A stretch of 64,000 nucleotides of DNA, taken from Streptomyces griseicoloratus (GTDB taxonomy: Bacteria > Actinomycetota > Actinomycetes > Streptomycetales > Streptomycetaceae). A program made the translations under genes and the position numbers. This document shows positions 7,832-15,704 of the stretch, one piece after another. Within the stretch, counting starts at the first letter, position 1. Every line of letters starts with the position of its first letter. The stretch is taken from positions 46,560-110,559 of the forward strand of contig NZ_JACVQF010000158.1 in the NCBI RefSeq assembly GCF_014534645.1. Direction: 5' to 3'. Under the pieces are notes generated by a model. It saw nothing but the letters and a program-made list of their open reading frames with translations. It had not been told where the DNA came from and did no database searches.

Positions 7832-8980
7832 GTGAGACGCAGCAGACTCAAGCACGCCTGCCTGGCCACCCTGGTGATGCTCGGCAGCTGGACGGCGGCC
7901 GGAAACGTGCCGGCCTCGGCCGACGACACCCGCGCGCCCGCCGCCTCCGCCGGTCTCCTCCAGGCCATGCAGCGGGACTTCGGCCTCACCCGCTCCCAGG
8001 CGGAGGACCGGCTGGCGGCCGAGCGCCGCGCCACCGGTCTCGAGCCCGCGGCACGCCGGGCCGCCGGGGACGCCTTCGGCGGTTCCTGGTTCGACGCCGG
8101 CCGGGGGCGGCTGACCGTGGCCGTCACCTCGGACGCCGGCCCCGCCACCGTCCGGGCCGTCCGGGCCGCCGGCGCCGACGTCCGCACCGTCGAGCACAGC
8201 GCGCGCCGGCTCGACGCCGCCAAGGCGCGCATCGACCGGCTCGACGCGCCCGCCGGCGTCAGCAGCTGGCACGTCGACCCGGCCGCCAACACGGTGGTGG
8301 TCGACGTCGTCGCGGGCGAGCGCGCCGACAACGATGTCCGGCGCTTCGTCACCCGGGCCCGCGAGGCCGGTCCCGTCACGGTGCGGACGGTGCCGGCCGC
8401 GCCGCGGACCTTCGCGGCCGGCACGGTCGGCGGCGATCCGTACTACACGGGCAACGTCCGCTGCTCCATCGGCTTCTCCGTGCACGGCGGGTTCGTCACC
8501 GCCGGGCACTGCGGCCGTGCGGGTGCCGGGGTCAGCGGCTGGGACCGCTCGTACATAGGGACCTTCCAGGGCTCGTCGTTCCCGGACAACGACTACGCCT
8601 GGGTCAGCGTCGGCAGCGGCTGGTGGACGGTGCCGGTGGTCCTCGGCTGGGGCACGGTCCCCGACCGGCTGGTGCGCGGTTCGGCCGAGGCCCCCGTCGG
8701 CGCCTCGGTCTGCCGTTCCGGCTCCACCACCCACTGGCACTGCGGCACCGTGCTGGCCAAGAACGAGACGGTCAACTACAGCCAGGGCGCGGTGCACCAG
8801 ATGACGAAGACCAGCGTCTGCGCCGAAGGCGGCGACTCCGGCGGGTCGTTCATCAGCGGTGACCAGGCGCAGGGGGTCACCTCGGGCGGCTGGGGCAACT
8901 GCTCCGGCGGCGGCCAGACGTGGTTCCAGCCGGTCAACGAGATCCTGAGCCGCTACGGGCTGACCCTGCACACGGCCTGA
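7832..8980 (+). CDS. Secreted S1 (streptogrisin/alpha-lytic-type) serine protease
   Basis: A pre-pro-protease of 382 residues. After a signal peptide (RLKHACLATLVMLGSWTAAGNVPASA) comes a prodomain of the alpha-lytic protease type (LLQAMQRDFGLTRSQAEDRL through VTVRTV) that acts as a folding chaperone. The mature chymotrypsin-fold domain begins near AGTVGGDPYYTGNVRCSIGFSV. The triad is visible: His in VTAGHCG, Asp in DNDYAWV and Ser in EGGDSGGSF. Start GTG 7832 follows GAAGGG about eight bases away; an upstream in-frame start near 7742 would place the operator palindrome inside the gene. Extracellular protein breakdown is the expected role. A strong hairpin follows at 8999-9026. Confidence 0.92.
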   Translation: MRRSRLKHACLATLVMLGSWTAAGNVPASADDTRAPAASAGLLQAMQRDFGLTRSQAEDRLAAERRATGLEPAARRAAGDAFGGSWFDAGRGRLTVAVTSDAGPATVRAVRAAGADVRTVEHSARRLDAAKARIDRLDAPAGVSSWHVDPAANTVVVDVVAGERADNDVRRFVTRAREAGPVTVRTVPAAPRTFAAGTVGGDPYYTGNVRCSIGFSVHGGFVTAGHCGRAGAGVSGWDRSYIGTFQGSSFPDNDYAWVSVGSGWWTVPVVLGWGTVPDRLVRGSAEAPVGASVCRSGSTTHWHCGTVLAKNETVNYSQGAVHQMTKTSVCAEGGDSGGSFISGDQAQGVTSGGWGNCSGGGQTWFQPVNEILSRYGLTLHTA

Positions 8981-8998
8981 GCGGGACCGCGGCGGGCA

Positions 8999-9026
8999 GG
9001 GTTCCGCCGGGTCACCGGCGGAACCC
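8999..9026. terminator. Terminator hairpin after the protease gene
   Basis: GGGTTCCGCCGG, loop GTCA, CCGGCGGAACCC: a perfect 12-bp stem starting 18 bases after the protease stop. It lies between convergent genes and may serve both. Confidence 0.75.
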
Positions 9027-9084
9027 GACGGGCTCTCGGCGCCGGCCCGGTGCCAAGGGCCCAGTGCCGAGGGCCCGGTGCCGT

Positions 9085-9516
9085 TCAGAAGCCGTCCGGC
9101 TCCGGCGCCTCGGGGCCCGTTCCCGTGGTGAGCCGGCGGTAGGCGGCCCGTGCGTGGACCAGGCGGGCAAGTGCCGTGCCGACCAGCGCCGCGGAGAGCA
9201 GGCACGACAGCCAGAGCGTGTCCCGGTGCCCGGCCCAGGTGAGGGTGCCGGCGGGCGGGATGGCGAAGCCGTTGAGGGACAGCCAGCACAGAACGGCCGT
9301 TCCGGGAGCCGCCGAGAACCGCGCACAGAGCCCGAGCAGGGCTGCCAGCAGGGAGAGCGCGGCCAGGGCGAATCCCGGACGGCCGAGACCCACGATGCCG
9401 TTGAGGAGCGCCACCAGGGCCAGCGCGCCGCCGAAGGCCGCCGCCCACACCAGCGGAGCGGCGACGGGCCGGGGGACGGGCCTCGCGCCGCTGCCCAGGG
9501 GCACCCACTCGATCAT
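9085..9516 (-). CDS. Small four-helix integral membrane protein
   Basis: A 143-residue protein with four hydrophobic segments (LVWAAAFGGALALVALLNGIVG, ALAALSLLAALLGLCARF, AVLCWLSLNGFAIPP, LWLSCLLSAALVGTALARLV) and a hydrophilic C-terminus (TTGTGPEAPEPDGF). Helix packing with a short loop carrying LNGFAIPPAGTLTW resembles the four-helix DUF4118 module found in KdpD-type sensor kinases, but no kinase domain follows, so this is only a resemblance. ATG 9516 is chosen over the longer frame because GGAAGGAG lies eight bases upstream. It is convergent with the protease gene. Confidence 0.72.
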   Translation of the reverse strand: MIEWVPLGSGARPVPRPVAAPLVWAAAFGGALALVALLNGIVGLGRPGFALAALSLLAALLGLCARFSAAPGTAVLCWLSLNGFAIPPAGTLTWAGHRDTLWLSCLLSAALVGTALARLVHARAAYRRLTTGTGPEAPEPDGF

Positions 9517-9733
9517 GCTCACGGCTCCTTCCGGTCCCTGACGGCCCCGACCACGGCGTCGGACACCGGCCCTGTGATCAGATTGTCCCACCGCCGTGTA
9601 CGGCGTCCCGCGCTCAGGGCGCCTCCGCGCCCGGCCGTCCCCGCGGAGACCGCCGCGGGGACAACCGGCCGGCTGGTGCAGACTGGATGACCGCGACGAC
9701 CGTGAGGTGCGAACCGGCACAGGAAGGCCCCGT

Positions 9734-10165
9734 ATGGACACGACGCCGGCAGCCGTGGCGGGCGCGGCCGCCTTCACCTGGTTCGGCATGGTGCTGGCGA
9801 TCTCCTTCCTGGAGGCGCCCCTGAAGTTCCGGGCGCCCGGCGTCACCGTTCCCCTCGGCCTCGGCATCGGCCGGCTCGTCTTCCGCGCGCTCAACATCGC
9901 CGAGGCCGTCCTCGCGCTCGTGGTCGTGGTGGCGGTGGCGACCGGTTCCCCGACGACCCCGGTGGGCGTGCTCACCGGAGTGGTCGTGGTGCTGCTGGCC
10001 GTCCAGTTGGGGGCGGTCCGCCCGGTTCTCAACCGCCGCAGCGACCGCGTCCTCGCCGGCGAGGACGCCCCGCGCTCCCGTGCCCACCTCGCCTACATCG
10101 CGCTGGAGTTGCTCAAGACGGCGGCCCTGGTCGCCCTGGGCGCGTCGGCCCTGGCCACCGTCTGA
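9734..10165 (+). CDS. Integral membrane protein of unknown function
   Basis: A 143-residue protein with four predicted membrane segments (AAVAGAAAFTWFGMVLAISF, NIAEAVLALVVVVAVATG, VLTGVVVVLLAVQLGAVRPV, LELLKTAALVALGASALATV). The cytoplasmic loop SFLEAPLKFRAPGVTVPLGLGIGRLVF is conserved-looking and Pro/Gly-rich; I do not know a function. ATG 9734 is preceded by AGGAAGG. It is divergent from the 143-residue membrane protein at 9085-9516 and convergent with the antiporter gene, whose stop is 27 bases away. Confidence 0.75.
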   Translation: MDTTPAAVAGAAAFTWFGMVLAISFLEAPLKFRAPGVTVPLGLGIGRLVFRALNIAEAVLALVVVVAVATGSPTTPVGVLTGVVVVLLAVQLGAVRPVLNRRSDRVLAGEDAPRSRAHLAYIALELLKTAALVALGASALATV

Positions 10166-10192
10166 GGCGTGCGGTCCCGGCGGCGGCCCGGA

Positions 10193-11485
10193 CTACCGTT
10201 CGGACTCCGCGCGGGCCGGAGCCGAGGCGGACACCGGCTCGGCACCGTCACCGTCGGAACCGTCGACGGCTTGCGGTGCGGCCGGCGCGTCGTCCGGCGT
10301 CCGGGCGCCGGGAACCAGGCGCCGGACCGCGCGCAGGGCGCGGGCGAGGACGTACGCGCGTCCCGCGACGATGGGGCCGAGGACGGCCAGGACGAGCACG
10401 TAACCGGCGATGAAGGGTGCGAGCCGTCCGTCGAGTCCGGCTCCTGCGGCCATGGCCGCCAGGATGAGCGCGAACTCCCCGCGGGCGACGAGGGTGGTGG
10501 CGATCTCGGCGGCGGGCTCGGAGCCGTAGCGGTACACCCGGGCGACGCACAGCCCGGCGACGACGTTCATGACGACGGTCAGTGCCGCCGCCGCGGCGAC
10601 CGGCACGGCGACGGACGCGATGTCGCCGGGGTCGATGGCGAGACCGAAGGCGAAGAAGAAGATGGCCGCGAAGGCGTCGCGCAGCGGATGCACCAGCTCG
10701 CGGATCCGCGGACCCGAAGGCGTGCCGGCGAGGATCAGGCCGACCATGAAGGCGCCGATGGCGTCCGCGACGCCGAGGACCTCGGAGACGCCGGCGACGA
10801 GCACCGCGGCGCCGAGGAAGCTGATGACGAGCAGTTCGTCGTCCCGGGTCGCGATCAGGCGCCCGACCAGCCGGGTGCCGTAGCGGGCGGCGGCCGCCAG
10901 CACCAGCAGGAAGCCGAACGCCTTGCCGGCCTGCAGGGCCATGTCCGCGACGCCGTGGGCACCGGCGATGATCGGCTGGAGGGCGGCCAGGTAGAGCGCG
11001 AGGAAGATGTCCTCCACCACGATGACACCGAGGATCAGGCGGGTCTCGGGGCGGCCGATGCGGCCCAGGTCGATGAGGATCTTGGTGACGATCGCGGAGG
11101 AGGAGATGCCGAGCACACCGGCGAGCACCAGCGCCTCCCGGACTCCCCAGCCGAGGGCGAAGCCGAATCCGAGGCCCGCGCCGACGTTCAGCAGCAGATA
11201 GATGCCGCCCGCGGTCAGCAGCCGCCGGCCGCCGCTCTTCAGGTCGTCGAGGTGGAACTCCAGGCCCAGGTAGAACAGCAGCAGCACCAGCCCGAGTGCG
11301 GAGAGCATCTCGAAGTCGTGCGCGTCCTCGACCAGGACGAAACCGGGCGTGTGGGGGCCGAGCAGGATGCCGGCGAGCATGAACAGGGGAATCGTCGGAA
11401 GTCCGATCCTGCCTCCGAGGCGGGCGAGGAAGGCCGCGGCCAGAAAGGCGCCGCCCATGGCCAGCAGGGTGTCAGCGTGTCCCAT
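10193..11485 (-). CDS. CPA2-family cation:proton antiporter (KefB-like)
   Basis: A 430-residue monovalent cation/proton antiporter. About twelve hydrophobic helices span residues 5-385. Family features are GRIGLPTIPLFMLAGILLGP at the second helix, GLVLLLFYLGLEFHLDDLK, ISSSAIVTKIL and, in helix 5, VIVVEDIFLALYLA with the acidic residues (ED) that carry the ions. A short acidic cytoplasmic tail replaces the TrkA-N/RCK domain of true KefB. In many actinobacteria a separate small RCK_C regulatory subunit is encoded just upstream; I see none here, since the 741 bases upstream hold no credible gene. It should export K+ or Na+ in exchange for H+. Confidence 0.9.
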   Translation of the reverse strand: MGHADTLLAMGGAFLAAAFLARLGGRIGLPTIPLFMLAGILLGPHTPGFVLVEDAHDFEMLSALGLVLLLFYLGLEFHLDDLKSGGRRLLTAGGIYLLLNVGAGLGFGFALGWGVREALVLAGVLGISSSAIVTKILIDLGRIGRPETRLILGVIVVEDIFLALYLAALQPIIAGAHGVADMALQAGKAFGFLLVLAAAARYGTRLVGRLIATRDDELLVISFLGAAVLVAGVSEVLGVADAIGAFMVGLILAGTPSGPRIRELVHPLRDAFAAIFFFAFGLAIDPGDIASVAVPVAAAAALTVVMNVVAGLCVARVYRYGSEPAAEIATTLVARGEFALILAAMAAGAGLDGRLAPFIAGYVLVLAVLGPIVAGRAYVLARALRAVRRLVPGARTPDDAPAAPQAVDGSDGDGAEPVSASAPARAESER

Positions 11486-12226
11486 GGGTCACCGCCTTCG
11501 GACGCGCGGAGGGTCGGGTGGGCTTCACTTGACGGGGATGGATGCGGGTCTCCTTCGTCTGCGGTGCGGTCGGCCGCCGTCGGCCGGCGGTGTGACGGGC
11601 ACGCCGCTCCCGGGGGGACGGCAACCACAGGCGATGACGTGCGCGGACGGGTGCCCCGGGCGCCCCCACAACCGGTGCCGGCGCTGTGACCGCCGGCCGC
11701 CTCGGCGCCCGGGGCGCGGACGGCGCTCGCGGATCCGGCCACGCGGCACGGCCGGCGGACGGGGCGGGATGCGGGTCGCCGGTGACACCCCGGTCGCTCC
11801 CAGGCCCCGGGTGGCGGCGTCACTCCACGGTCGCACGCCCTGTCACGGCGCCGCCATCGGGGACGACACCCACATCCGCCGGGGGCCGACACCCATCGCC
11901 GCCGCGATGCCAGGGCGAAGTCGCTCCCGGCGAGGGTGTGCCGCGGCCGGTCTCGGGGACCCCCGCCGCAGCACACCCCGCCGTCCCGGACACGGGAGAG
12001 GATTACGCGCCCAGGGCAACTTTCGGCTGCCCGTTCTCGACGGCCTGACACTCCACCAAGCGGGTGAACCCTGCTGCACCGCCCCGGATACGACACCTTT
12101 GCAGGACTCGGCGCACGACCTCGCCGGCCCGTGGGAGGAGACCGAGGCGGAGTGTGGCCGGGGGTGTCATACGGCGTCCGCCCCGCCGCTGGGTACGGCG
12201 GGGCGGACGTCGTCGCGGACGGTCGG
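11486..12226. other. 741-base region with no convincing gene
   Basis: It lies upstream of the antiporter gene and downstream of the small zinc-ribbon-like gene, both leftward. Several frames stay open because of GC content, but their translations are Arg/Pro/Gly-rich and codon third positions are not consistently G or C. I looked for an RCK_C subunit gene and for a c-di-AMP (ydaO) riboswitch and found neither convincingly. A 14-bp stem at 12175-12209 is the only clear structure. Confidence 0.5.
12175..12209. terminator. Strong hairpin, probable terminator of the small leftward gene
   Basis: CGTCCGCCCCGCCG, seven-base loop CTGGGTA, CGGCGGGGCGGACG: a perfect 14-bp stem lying 18 bases beyond the stop of the gene at 12227-12421. 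Confidence 0.7.
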
Positions 12227-12421
12227 TCAGCACGGCGTGGACGCCATCAACTTCTCGAACGAAGCCATGCAGTCCGGGCAGTGACGCGCCCGTTCACCGT
12301 CGGATGCCTCGATACGTTCGCGGAGCTCTTGTCCGCACAGCGTGGCCGCGGCCTGTTTGGCCACGACGTGCCACACCAACGCTCCGCCCGCCTTCTCCGG
12401 GCCCACGCACATCTCGTACAT
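12227..12421 (-). CDS. Small zinc-ribbon-like protein, 64 aa
   Basis: A 64-residue protein MYEMCVGPEKAGGALVWHVV... with a spaced Cys/His set: C5, H18, a TLCG motif and HCPDC near the C-terminus. Such H...C...CxxC layouts are found in many small Streptomyces proteins (for example DUF3039-like) and suggest a single bound zinc. ATG 12421 is favoured over the longer frame because GGGAGG lies six bases before it and the extra residues look random. It stands alone between hairpins at 12175-12209 and 12527-12555, so it is probably its own transcript. The function is unknown; a nucleic-acid or protein-binding adaptor is possible. Confidence 0.68.
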   Translation of the reverse strand: MYEMCVGPEKAGGALVWHVVAKQAAATLCGQELRERIEASDGERARHCPDCMASFEKLMASTPC

Positions 12422-12526
12422 GATCGGCCTCCCAGCCTGGACGCCGCTGACACCTCCAGGAGACACCGGAATCGACCGTCATCAGAAGTGAACGAGGGCC
12501 ATTCGGGTGACGGACGATTCGCTCAC

Positions 12527-12555
12527 CTATCCGTCCGGCCCACCCGGACGGATAG
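12527..12555. terminator. 12-bp perfect inverted repeat
   Basis: CTATCCGTCCGG, five-base loop, CCGGACGGATAG followed by AAAA on the plus strand. It sits between the end of the P450 gene and the start of the small zinc-ribbon-like gene, both leftward, and probably ends the P450 transcript. It could also be an operator or 5'-leader element of the small gene. Confidence 0.55.
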
Positions 12556-12640
12556 AAAACGTCAGCCGATCGGCCGCACTCGGGTGGGCCGGTGACGGGG
12601 TTTCGACGCAGCGGGACGGCCGTGGCTGCTCCCGGCGGTG

Positions 12641-13879
12641 TCACGGGGCCCGTACGCCGGTGATGGCGAAGCCGCTGCGGGGCCGGGTGGGGACGCGGCG
12701 CAGCGGGATGGTCAGGTCCTGGTCCGGGACCTGGTAGTCCAGGCGGGCCAGTCGGGTCGCGAGGGACTCCAGCAGGCCGATGGTGATGGGTTCGCCGGGG
12801 CACCGGTGGCCGGTCCGGGGGTCGCCGCCGCCCTGCGGGATCAGTTCGTCGGGCCCGGGCGGCCGGTCCAGGAAGCGCTGCGGTCTGAAGGCGTAGGGAT
12901 CGCCCCACAGTTCCTCGTCGTGGTTCTGGCCGTAGACGTCGAGCAGCAGGAGCCCTCCGGCGGGAACGGACTCACCGTGCCAGGTCAGGTCCCTGACGGT
13001 CCGGCCGCCGAGGAACGGGGCGAAGGGGTAGAAGCGGCGGACCTCGTGCGCGAACGCCGTGGCGAACGCGCCGTCGCCGGCCCGCAGCCGCTCGCGGTGG
13101 GCCGGCCACCGGTGCAGCGCGTGGGCGGCGAAGGCGACGAACCAGCTCACGGCGGCCGTGGGACGCAGGACGTTCAGCAGTTCCACCGCCGCCGTCCGCG
13201 GATCCAGCGGCTCGTCCCGGGTGTCGCGGTGCCGGGAGACCCGGTCGAGGACCGAGTCCGCGGGGGCGGTGACCGTCCCGGAGCGGACGTCCTGGACCAG
13301 GCGGGCCAACCGGGCCTCCTGCCGGTGGCGGGCGCGCCGGGCCCGAAAGTGGCGCGGGCCCGGCGTGGCGAAGCCGTCGACCATCGCGACGAGATCCCGG
13401 GCGAGCGGCTGCGTGCCGGTGCCGGCCGGGAGCCCGGCCCAGCGGCAGACCCCTCGGGTCAGCACGACGCCCGCCTCGTCGAACAGCACGACGCGCTCAC
13501 GCTCGCCCCAGGTGCGCACGGCGTCGTCCCAGGCCGCGGTGACCTGCTCGGTGAGGCCGGCGACCCGGGCGGGGGCCAGCAGCGGCAGGAAGAGTTCCTT
13601 GCGGGTGCGGTGGGCCCGCGCGTCGAGGGTGTGGACCGCTCCCTGTCCGAACAGGGTGTCCAGCACCGGACCGGGGATGGCGCCGTGGCGGCGGACATGG
13701 GCCTCGTCGTAGAAGAACCGCACGGCCTGGGGTCCCCGCACGGCCAGTGCGGGGCGTCCGAGCAGCCGGGTGCGCACCACACGGTCCGAGCTCTCGCGCA
13801 TCCGGTCGGGCAGCCACGCGTACCCACCGGTGAGCAGCGGCAGGGTGCGGTCCATGAGCGGGCGTCGGTGTTCGTTCAT
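12641..13879 (-). CDS. CYP152-type cytochrome P450 fatty-acid peroxygenase
   Basis: A 412-residue haem-thiolate enzyme. The Cys-ligand loop reads IPQGGGDPRTGHRCPGEPITIGLLE, and the I-helix has LLNVLRPTAAVSWFVAFAAHAL: the Arg-Pro pair replaces the acid-alcohol pair of ordinary P450s and is the mark of the CYP152 (P450-BSbeta, OleT, CLA) family. These use hydrogen peroxide directly and hydroxylate, or decarboxylate, long-chain fatty acids; the substrate carboxylate binds that Arg. No redox partner is needed or seen. ATG 13879 (MNEHRRPLMDRTLPLL) matches family length, though its Shine-Dalgarno is weak; ATG 13855 is also possible. Peroxide supply may link it to the catalase/peroxiredoxin genes only by physiology, not by operon. 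Confidence 0.9.
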   Translation of the reverse strand: MNEHRRPLMDRTLPLLTGGYAWLPDRMRESSDRVVRTRLLGRPALAVRGPQAVRFFYDEAHVRRHGAIPGPVLDTLFGQGAVHTLDARAHRTRKELFLPLLAPARVAGLTEQVTAAWDDAVRTWGERERVVLFDEAGVVLTRGVCRWAGLPAGTGTQPLARDLVAMVDGFATPGPRHFRARRARHRQEARLARLVQDVRSGTVTAPADSVLDRVSRHRDTRDEPLDPRTAAVELLNVLRPTAAVSWFVAFAAHALHRWPAHRERLRAGDGAFATAFAHEVRRFYPFAPFLGGRTVRDLTWHGESVPAGGLLLLDVYGQNHDEELWGDPYAFRPQRFLDRPPGPDELIPQGGGDPRTGHRCPGEPITIGLLESLATRLARLDYQVPDQDLTIPLRRVPTRPRSGFAITGVRAP

Positions 13880-14160
13880 GGCCGGCGAGTGCCCCGCGCC
13901 CGCGTGCGGACACGTGCGGACACCCGCCGGCGCCGGTCCGGGATGCCGGCCGTCACGGCGCCGCACGCCCGCCGTCGGCGCCCGGCTGCGCACCGCCGCG
14001 GGGCCCGGGGACCATGGGCCGTCCGCCGGCGCCCGGCGCGGGCGCGGGGCGGCCGCGCCCTGACATTTGACAGGGACACCCGTGACCGGCGGGTCCCTAC
14101 AGTGCTGAGTGTCAGTCAGCTGCCGCACGGCGGCACTCCGGCGACAGGGGGAACCACCAC

Positions 14161-14535
14161 ATGACCACTCGCCCGTTCACCAGGGCCGCGCTGGCCGGTG
14201 CCGGGGCGCTCGCGCTGCTCGGCCCGCTCACCGCCACGACCGCGCTGGCGGCCACCGACGCCGACCGGGGCGACGCCCGGGTGCTGGCCGCGCCGTACGC
14301 GGTCGAGCCGTACGAGACCGTCAACGTCCGCTCGGGGCCGGCCCGTTCGTACGCCAAGGTCGGCTCCGTCGCGGCCGGCCAGCCGCGCGGCGCCTACTGC
14401 TGGATCCGCGGCGAGACCGTCAGCGACAACGGCTACACCAACAACGTCTGGGTGAAGCTCGTCGAGGGCTATGTGAGCGCCGTCTACCTCAAGGGTGACG
14501 AGTACGGCGGCCTGCCGGCCTCCGCGACCTGCTGA
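14161..14535 (+). CDS. Secreted SH3-like domain protein (first of a tandem pair)
   Basis: A 124-residue exported protein. The signal peptide MTTRPFTRAALAGAGALALLGPLTATTALA ends at about residue 31. The mature part is one bacterial SH3-like domain (YETVNVRSGPARSYAKVGSVAAGQ ... WVKLVEGYVSAVYL) with two Cys residues. The NVRSGPxxSY motif is the classic SH3_3 start; such domains bind cell-wall peptides. RBS AGGGGGAA precedes ATG 14161. A TTGACA at 14067-14072 and an inverted repeat (AGGGACaCCCG / CGGGTCCCT) lie upstream, possibly regulatory. The next gene encodes a related protein 56 bases downstream, so the pair probably arose by duplication and is co-transcribed. Confidence 0.85.
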   Translation: MTTRPFTRAALAGAGALALLGPLTATTALAATDADRGDARVLAAPYAVEPYETVNVRSGPARSYAKVGSVAAGQPRGAYCWIRGETVSDNGYTNNVWVKLVEGYVSAVYLKGDEYGGLPASATC

Positions 14536-14591
14536 CCCGGAACCGGCGACCGCCGGACCCACTGCGATCCGACCACATGGGGGACACCGAC

Positions 14592-14966
14592 ATGAAGCGA
14601 CTGATGCGCCGCTCCGCCACCGCGCTGGCCGCGGCCGCGCTCACCGCGGGTGCGCTCGCCACCACGGCCCAGGCCGCCCCGGCCGCACCGAGCGGCGGCG
14701 ACCCGACGCTCACCGACGTCTACATCTGGGCCACCGACGTCCGGCTGCGCCAGCATCCGACCACCGATTCCAACGTGCTCGCGGTCCGTTCGACGTACTG
14801 GCTGGACGCCGTGTGCCAGAAGCAGGGGCAGTACGTCCACGACCCCGCCGTCGGCGGCAACAGCTGGTGGACGGCGGTGCAGGAGTTCGCCGGGAGCGAC
14901 ATCGCCTGGGTCAACAACCTGTACCTGCGCGGCGGCGAGAAGATCGCCGGGGTTCCGGACTGCTGA
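14592..14966 (+). CDS. Secreted SH3-like protein (second of a tandem pair)
   Basis: A 124-residue exported protein with signal peptide MKRLMRRSATALAAAALTAGALATTAQA and the same length as its upstream neighbour. The mature domain carries ATDVRLRQHPTTDSNVLAVRSTYWLDAVCQKQG, which lines up with the NVRSGP start of an SH3-like domain although the consensus Gly-Pro is lost. ATG 14592 has GGGGGA seven bases before it and is preferred to the in-frame ATG 14577. It shares little identity beyond fold motifs, suggesting an old duplication. A hairpin follows the gene. Likely to sit on or near the cell wall; target unknown. Confidence 0.8.
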   Translation: MKRLMRRSATALAAAALTAGALATTAQAAPAAPSGGDPTLTDVYIWATDVRLRQHPTTDSNVLAVRSTYWLDAVCQKQGQYVHDPAVGGNSWWTAVQEFAGSDIAWVNNLYLRGGEKIAGVPDC

Positions 14967-14991
14967 CGGGACGGAGCCGGAGGGACGGCGT

Positions 14992-15019
14992 GGGGCGGGC
15001 CGGGCGACCGGCCCGCCCC
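14992..15019. terminator. Bidirectional terminator hairpin
   Basis: GGGGCGGGCCGG, loop GCGA, CCGGCCCGCCCC, a perfect 12-bp stem between two convergent genes ending at 14966 and 15023. Confidence 0.75.
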
Positions 15020-15022
15020 CGG

Positions 15023-15640
15023 TCAGTTCAGTCTGCCGACGGCCGTGACGGTCGTCGCCCTGAAGTCGGCCACCTGCGCGTGCTCGAACGTGCCCATCTG
15101 CCCCCACTGGACGACGGTCACCGTCCTGCCGTCACGCCCGACGGAGACCAGGCCGATGTCGGAGGCTCCCCAGGTGGCGACCGTGTGGACACCGTAGACG
15201 TGCGCGCCCTCCTCGACGTCCAGCCGGCCGTAGTACTTCTGCGTGGCGGTGATGTCGGGGTACTGCCGCATCAGTTTCCGCGCGCAGCCGTCGAGGTCCT
15301 TGCGCAGCAGGGCCGCGAGCGCCCTGGCCCGCTGCGTGGTGCGCTCGACGACCGTGACCTGCAGGGCGCCGGTGTCGTACTCCGTCCAGTAGGTGCGGTG
15401 GGAGGCGGTGGACGGCAGGGCACCGCCCACGCAGATCGGCAGCGGGTCGGGCCGTCCCGCGGTGACCGGTCCGGCGTACCAGTCGGAGGACGGGTGCGGC
15501 GGCAGTTCGGACGGCTCCAGGAAGCCGGGGCCGGCGGGACCGGCGGTCGTCGCGGCGGCCGGGACGCCGGCCACGGCGAGTGCGGCGCCGGCCGCCAGCG
15601 CGGCGACGGCGAGTCGGAGTCCTCGGGCACGGTCTGACAT
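15023..15640 (-). CDS. Secreted protein of unknown function
   Basis: A 205-residue protein with a Sec signal peptide (LRLAVAALAAGAALAVAGVPAAA, cleavage near residue 30). The mature part has two Cys residues, a conserved-looking YWTEYDTGALQVTVVERTTQRARALAALLRKDL helix, and a C-terminal beta-rich stretch (HVYGVHTVATWGASDIGLVSVGRDGRTVTVVQWGQMG). This layout resembles the secreted sensor-like or PknH-type extracellular domains of actinobacteria, but I cannot assign a family. Start ATG 15640 has GGGGGAG upstream. It reads away from mannose-6-phosphate isomerase with its promoter in a 64-base gap. Confidence 0.75.
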   Translation of the reverse strand: MSDRARGLRLAVAALAAGAALAVAGVPAAATTAGPAGPGFLEPSELPPHPSSDWYAGPVTAGRPDPLPICVGGALPSTASHRTYWTEYDTGALQVTVVERTTQRARALAALLRKDLDGCARKLMRQYPDITATQKYYGRLDVEEGAHVYGVHTVATWGASDIGLVSVGRDGRTVTVVQWGQMGTFEHAQVADFRATTVTAVGRLN

Positions 15641-15704
15641 GTCTCCCCCATCTCGGATTCAGGGTCTCGGTCGGTGTCGATCCGAGGTTGCCCTGTATGA
15701 CACG

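Noticed and set aside
11486-12226. Possible c-di-AMP riboswitch or RCK_C regulatory subunit gene upstream of the antiporter.
   Set aside because: I could not match the conserved ydaO segments or any RCK-like protein in the three leftward frames.
12641-14966. A biosynthetic gene cluster around the P450.
   Set aside because: No PKS, NRPS, terpene or RiPP genes are in the window; neighbours are unrelated small genes.
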